Assembly (NCBI RefSeq): GCF_940670765.1
Contig: NZ_CALNVW010000016.1
Coordinates: 226,759 to 290,758 of the forward strand
From: Streptomyces sp. A 4/2
Lineage (GTDB): Bacteria > Actinomycetota > Actinomycetes > Streptomycetales > Streptomycetaceae
Length of the DNA stretch: 64,000 bases
Direction of reading: 5' to 3'
Under the pieces are notes generated by a model. That model was given only the letters and a program-made list of their open reading frames with translations. It was not told where the DNA came from and searched no databases. The translations under genes and the position numbers were made by a program. Positions 60,697 through 64,000 of this stretch are shown here, in pieces (the stretch's first letter is position 1; each line of letters starts with the position of its first letter).

Positions 60697-62448
60697 TCAC
60701 GACACCGAGAGGTCGTCGCCGTAGACGGAACCCTGTCCGTACCAGCCGTGCAGATACACGGTGACCGAACCCGACGCGTCCGTGGTGAACGGGACCGACA
60801 GCTTCGACCAGCCGCTGGAGCTGGTCCAGGCACTGCCGGTCGCCCCGCCCCGTACGCCCAGGTAGGCGTAGTCGCCCTGGACCCAACCGCTCAGCGTGTA
60901 GGCCTTGTTGGGTGCGAGGGTGAGGGTCTGCGCGCACTCGCCGAGCTGGGAGGCGGAGGGGGCCGTCTTCACCGCGTGGGTGCCGCCGTGCGCCGGGGTG
61001 GCGACCACCGAGGCGCCGCTCTCACAGGTCCACGGTGACAGCGAACCGCTCTCGAAGTCGCCGTTCACCAGCGATCCGGTGCTGCCGCCGGGCCCGGACA
61101 CGGTCAGCGTGAAGGTGCTGGAGTGGCTGACCGAGCCCGCGGTGCCGGTGATCGTGATCGGGTACGTACCGGGTGCGGCCGTCGCCGAGGCACTGACCGT
61201 GAGCTTCGACGTGCCGCCCGCGGTGACCGATGCGGGGCTGAGCGCCGCCGTCACCCCGGCAGGTGCGCCGGTGGCCTTCAGCGTCACGGACTGCGCGGCG
61301 CCGGAGGTGACCGCGGTGCTCACGGTCGAGGTGGTCGTCCCGCCCGGGTCCACGGACGCCGAGCCGGGCGCCGCGGAGAGCGAGAAGTCGTCGGTCGCCG
61401 GAGCGCCGCCGCCGGTGAAGGGCTCGAAGGTGTGGCTGAAGTACCACGGGTCCTGCGCGATGCCCGAGCAGGTGTCCGAGCCGCCCGTGCCGGGACAGCC
61501 GCCGTTGTCACGCTGGAGCGCCCAGAAGGACAGGGTGTTGATCCCCTTGGACGTGGCCCAGTTGTAGACGGAGGTGGCGTCGGCCGTGGTGAAGGTCTCG
61601 GCGGCGCCGAAGTCGTCGATGCCCGGCATCTCGATGACGCCGATCATCCCCCAGAGCTGTGCCGCGGTCTTCGTCGGGTAGAGCGAGGCCAGCTGCCCCT
61701 CCAGTCCGGTGGTCGCGGTCTGGGTGTCGGTCGCCATGTTGTGCGAAGCGTTGTCGTAGTAGTCGAACGTCATGAGGTTGACGACATCGACCTTGGCGCC
61801 GTAGGTGTTCGCGCTCTTCAGTACGGCGAGTCCGCTGCTCGCGAGCCCGCTCGTGGTGGTGGGCAGGGTGTAGGAGATCTGGACCGTACGGCCGTTGGCG
61901 GCGGCCCAGTCCTGCACCTTCTTGATCGCCTGGTTACGGCGGTCGATGCCCGCCTTGTTGGTCAGCGAGTTGTCCTCGATGTCCATGTCCAGGCGGGACA
62001 CGTCGTAGGTGGTGATGACCTTCTCGTACGCCGCGGCGATGGAATCCACATCGGTGCAGCTGTCGGCTATCTCGGTGCTGCCGTTGTCCGCCGCGTAGCC
62101 GCCGAAGGACGGGATCACATCGCCGCCGCGCGACCGCATGGTGGTGATGTCCGAGCCGTACACCGAGGAGGAGACGGGCTGGCCGGTGTCGCCGTTCCAG
62201 TACGGGGTGCAGGAGCCGCGCGCCTCGGTCTGGAGGAAGGCCATGGTCAGGTACTTGGCGCCGGACTGCTGTGACAGGTCCGCGAGGCTGTCGCCGTTGT
62301 ACGCCTCGAAGTACGGGGCGAAGACGTGGGCGGGCAGGGGGGTCGCGGCAGCGTGCGCCGCGCCGCCGCCCAGCACGACCATGCCCGCGGATGCCACGGC
62401 GGTCGCCAGGGTGGTCAGCAGGGCGCGTGCAGATCTCTTACGTCTCAT
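60697..62448 (-). CDS. Secreted GH18 chitinase with linker-Ig domain and binding module
   Basis: 583 residues. Signal peptide 1-33 (AHA before AATPLP). GH18 barrel about 38-345 with catalytic D154-x-D156-x-E158 in RLDMDIE and the substrate strand LMTFDYY. An Ig/NPCBM-like domain (about 350-450; SLSAAPGSASVDPGGTTT, TYPITITGTAGS) and a C-terminal family-4_9-like carbohydrate-binding module (about 452-583: NGDFESGSLSPWTC...VYGDDLSVS). Hydrolyses chitin outside the cell. ATG 62448 with GGGAG. Its promoter carries a DasR-type box. Confidence 0.93.
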   Translation of the reverse strand: MRRKRSARALLTTLATAVASAGMVVLGGGAAHAAATPLPAHVFAPYFEAYNGDSLADLSQQSGAKYLTMAFLQTEARGSCTPYWNGDTGQPVSSSVYGSDITTMRSRGGDVIPSFGGYAADNGSTEIADSCTDVDSIAAAYEKVITTYDVSRLDMDIEDNSLTNKAGIDRRNQAIKKVQDWAAANGRTVQISYTLPTTTSGLASSGLAVLKSANTYGAKVDVVNLMTFDYYDNASHNMATDTQTATTGLEGQLASLYPTKTAAQLWGMIGVIEMPGIDDFGAAETFTTADATSVYNWATSKGINTLSFWALQRDNGGCPGTGGSDTCSGIAQDPWYFSHTFEPFTGGGAPATDDFSLSAAPGSASVDPGGTTTSTVSTAVTSGAAQSVTLKATGAPAGVTAALSPASVTAGGTSKLTVSASATAAPGTYPITITGTAGSVSHSSTFTLTVSGPGGSTGSLVNGDFESGSLSPWTCESGASVVATPAHGGTHAVKTAPSASQLGECAQTLTLAPNKAYTLSGWVQGDYAYLGVRGGATGSAWTSSSGWSKLSVPFTTDASGSVTVYLHGWYGQGSVYGDDLSVS

Positions 62449-62493
62449 GGGGGCTCCCAGTAGGTGGGACAACGGACGGATCGGGCCCATGAT

Positions 62494-62505
62494 TGGTCTG
62501 GACCA
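62494..62505. promoter_or_regulatory. DasR-type box upstream of the first chitinase
   Basis: TGGTCTGGACCA, one base from the DasR element TGGTCTAGACCA. On the minus strand it lies between TTGACG (62516-62511) and AATCAT, 17 bases apart, so DasR would block this promoter until N-acetylglucosamine signals are present. Confidence 0.85.
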
Positions 62506-62671
62506 TAAGCGCGTCAAGGGTCCAGGCCACTTCATTTCGGAGTGTTTGCCTTGCGACACCGTTCGCCACGCGCTCGATTGACGGTCCATCAGGTTCGAGG
62601 AAAGGCCCCGCTCGGCCTCCCCCGCGTCACCATTCCCGGACCCGGGGTGCCCGGAGTATTGACAACCCTAT

Positions 62672-62683
62672 TGGTCTGGACCA
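62672..62683. promoter_or_regulatory. DasR-type box upstream of the second chitinase
   Basis: Same TGGTCTGGACCA as the first chitinase box, eight bases after TTGACA at 62659-62664. Shared control of both divergent chitinases by DasR is expected. Confidence 0.85.
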
Positions 62684-62758
62684 CCTTTTAGCTCCAGCGG
62701 TGGCCACCGTCCGAGCAGCTCCACTTCCGACACCCGACCTCACCCCCGGAGGCCCCTC

Positions 62759-64000
62759 GTGGACCGTGCACCACTCGCCCGAAGATCCTGGCTCGGCGGC
62801 GCGCTGGCCGTCATCGCAGCCGCCGCCCTGTCGGTCGCCGGTCTGACCGGCACCGCGCAGGCCGCTGACATCGACGTCGCCAAGAACGGGGGTTTCGAGT
62901 CCGGCCTGTCCAACTGGACCTGTTCCGCAGGGAGCGGGGCCGTCGTTTCCTCGCCCGTGCACAGCGGGAGCGCGGCACTCCAGGCCACTCCGTCCGGGCA
63001 GGACACCGCGCAGTGCACGCAGACCGTGGCCGTGCAGCCCAATTCGACGTACACACTGAGCAGTTGGGTGCAGGGCAGCTACGTCTACCTCGGCGCGAGC
63101 GGTACCGGTACCACCGACGTCTCCACCTGGACGCCCGGCGCGTCCTCGTGGAGCCAGCTGTCCACCAGCTTCAGGACCGGCGCGTCGACCACGTCCGTCA
63201 CGGTCTACACCCACGGCTGGTACGGACAGCCGGCCTACTACGCGGACGACCTCACCGTGCTCGGTCCGGACGGCGGCGGGGGCGGCGATCCCACACCGAC
63301 GGTCCCGGCCGCGCCCGGCGGGCTGCAGGTCGGGTCCGTCACCAAGTCCTCGGTGGATCTCTCCTGGAGCCCGTCGTCCGGTGCGACCGGCTACAACGTC
63401 TACCGGGACGGGTCCAAGATCCAGTCGTCGACCGGCGCCTCGGCCACGGTGTCCGGGCTGTCGGCCAGCACCTCGTACCAGTTCCAGGTCACGGCGACCA
63501 ACTCCGCGGGCGAGTCCGCGAAGTCCGCGGCCGTCACCGGGCAGACCTCCGCGGACAGCGGCGGCGGGACCGGCGGGGGTTCCGTACCCAAGCACGCGGT
63601 GACGGGCTACTGGCAGAACTTCAACAACGGCGCGGCCGTCCAGAAGCTCAGCGACGTACCCGCCGACTACGACATCATCGCGGTCGCCTTCGCCGACGCG
63701 ACCTCCACACCCGGCGCCGTCTCCTTCACCCTGGACTCGGCCGGACTCGGCGGCTACACCACCGACCAGTTCAAAGCCGACATCAAGGCAAAACAGGCCG
63801 CGGGCAAATCCGTCATCATCTCCATCGGCGGCCAGAACGGCACCATCTCGGTCGCCGACTCCACCTCGGCCACCAACTTCGCCAACTCCGTGTACACACT
63901 GATGCAGGAGTACGGCTTCAACGGCGTCGACATCGACCTGGAGAACGGCGTCAACTCCACCTACATGTCACAGGCGCTGAAGTCCCTCTCGGCAAAGGCC
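62759..64000 (+). CDS. Secreted GH18 chitinase, modular (partial, runs off the right edge)
   Basis: 414 codons seen. Signal peptide about 1-36 ending AQA before ADIDV. N-terminal carbohydrate-binding module (about 38-170: NGGFESGLSNWTC...YADDLTVLG), a Gly/Pro linker, a fibronectin type III domain (about 182-263), another linker, then the GH18 barrel from about 279 (AVTGYWQNFNNG) with NGVDIDLE (D391, D393, E395; the first Asp of the usual motif is Asn). Domain order is the reverse of the first chitinase. GTG 62759 with GGAGG. The end of the barrel lies outside the window. Confidence 0.95.
   Translation, partial: MDRAPLARRSWLGGALAVIAAAALSVAGLTGTAQAADIDVAKNGGFESGLSNWTCSAGSGAVVSSPVHSGSAALQATPSGQDTAQCTQTVAVQPNSTYTLSSWVQGSYVYLGASGTGTTDVSTWTPGASSWSQLSTSFRTGASTTSVTVYTHGWYGQPAYYADDLTVLGPDGGGGGDPTPTVPAAPGGLQVGSVTKSSVDLSWSPSSGATGYNVYRDGSKIQSSTGASATVSGLSASTSYQFQVTATNSAGESAKSAAVTGQTSADSGGGTGGGSVPKHAVTGYWQNFNNGAAVQKLSDVPADYDIIAVAFADATSTPGAVSFTLDSAGLGGYTTDQFKADIKAKQAAGKSVIISIGGQNGTISVADSTSATNFANSVYTLMQEYGFNGVDIDLENGVNSTYMSQALKSLSAKA

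Noticed and set aside
1..64000. tRNA, rRNA, CRISPR array or replication origin
   Set aside because: No cloverleaf-like sequences, rRNA segments, regularly spaced identical repeats or DnaA box clusters were noticed. A covariance-model scan was not possible.

Overview
The window is high-GC actinobacterial DNA, almost certainly a Streptomyces chromosome. The evidence is strong third-position GC bias, many GTG starts, GGAGG-type ribosome sites, two chitinase promoters carrying DasR-like boxes, a LAETG sortase substrate, many secreted glycoside hydrolases, two cytochromes P450 and a small NRPS operon. Several mobile-element relics show that part of it is accessory DNA. All calls come from reading the sequence; no database search was run.

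Layout. 1-457: 3' part of an htpX-like membrane protease. 598-2049: ferredoxin and CYP105-like P450 operon with a palindromic operator. 2398-7801: nitrogen-compound uptake and hydrolysis locus (DUF1177 protein, NCS1 permease and M20 hydrolase, divergent from an IclR regulator and dipeptidase E). 7860-11881: amidohydrolase and second NCS1 permease under a divergent TetR regulator. 11920-19842: maltokinase-cap-like protein, DD-peptidase-like lipoprotein, TetR regulator with a GH3 beta-glucosidase, a cation/proton antiporter and a DinB-like protein.

20021-31122 is the most interesting part. A P450 faces a tightly coupled seven-gene operon: PhyH-type dioxygenase, small protein with a DGxHR motif, NRPS with layout adenylation-carrier-epimerase-like-reductase, GABA-transaminase-like enzyme, TauD-type dioxygenase, SDR and methyltransferase-like protein. 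The adenylation pocket reads D-L-T-K-I-G-H-V-G-K, which fits aspartate. My inference is that carrier-bound aspartate is reduced at C1 to 3-amino-4-oxobutanoate, an amino analogue of succinic semialdehyde. The transaminase could then give 3,4-diaminobutanoate, which the oxygenases, SDR and methyltransferase would tailor. I do not recognise this as a known pathway.

31500-42939: small hypothetical genes, a LigD-like DNA ligase, a broken GNAT acetyltransferase, an HxlR/MFS divergent pair, a RibD-like reductase, and a three-gene Hsp90/TPR group. 43279-47905: a secreted beta-helix protein and a membrane-anchored GH5 enzyme with a truncated integrase between them. 47939-49571 holds IS630 and IS5-group transposase relics and a DUF2637 relic around one intact VOC gene, so 45-49.6 kb looks like a decayed integration site.

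49973-64000: PTS-type dihydroxyacetone kinase operon (dhaKLM), LAETG surface protein, GH16 glucanase with an unusually clear promoter/operator, glutaminase-STAS fusion, baeRF-type protein, DUF5709 protein, a second short Rho factor, phosphoglucomutase, and two divergent GH18 chitinases, the second cut by the window edge. No tRNA, rRNA or CRISPR array was seen.
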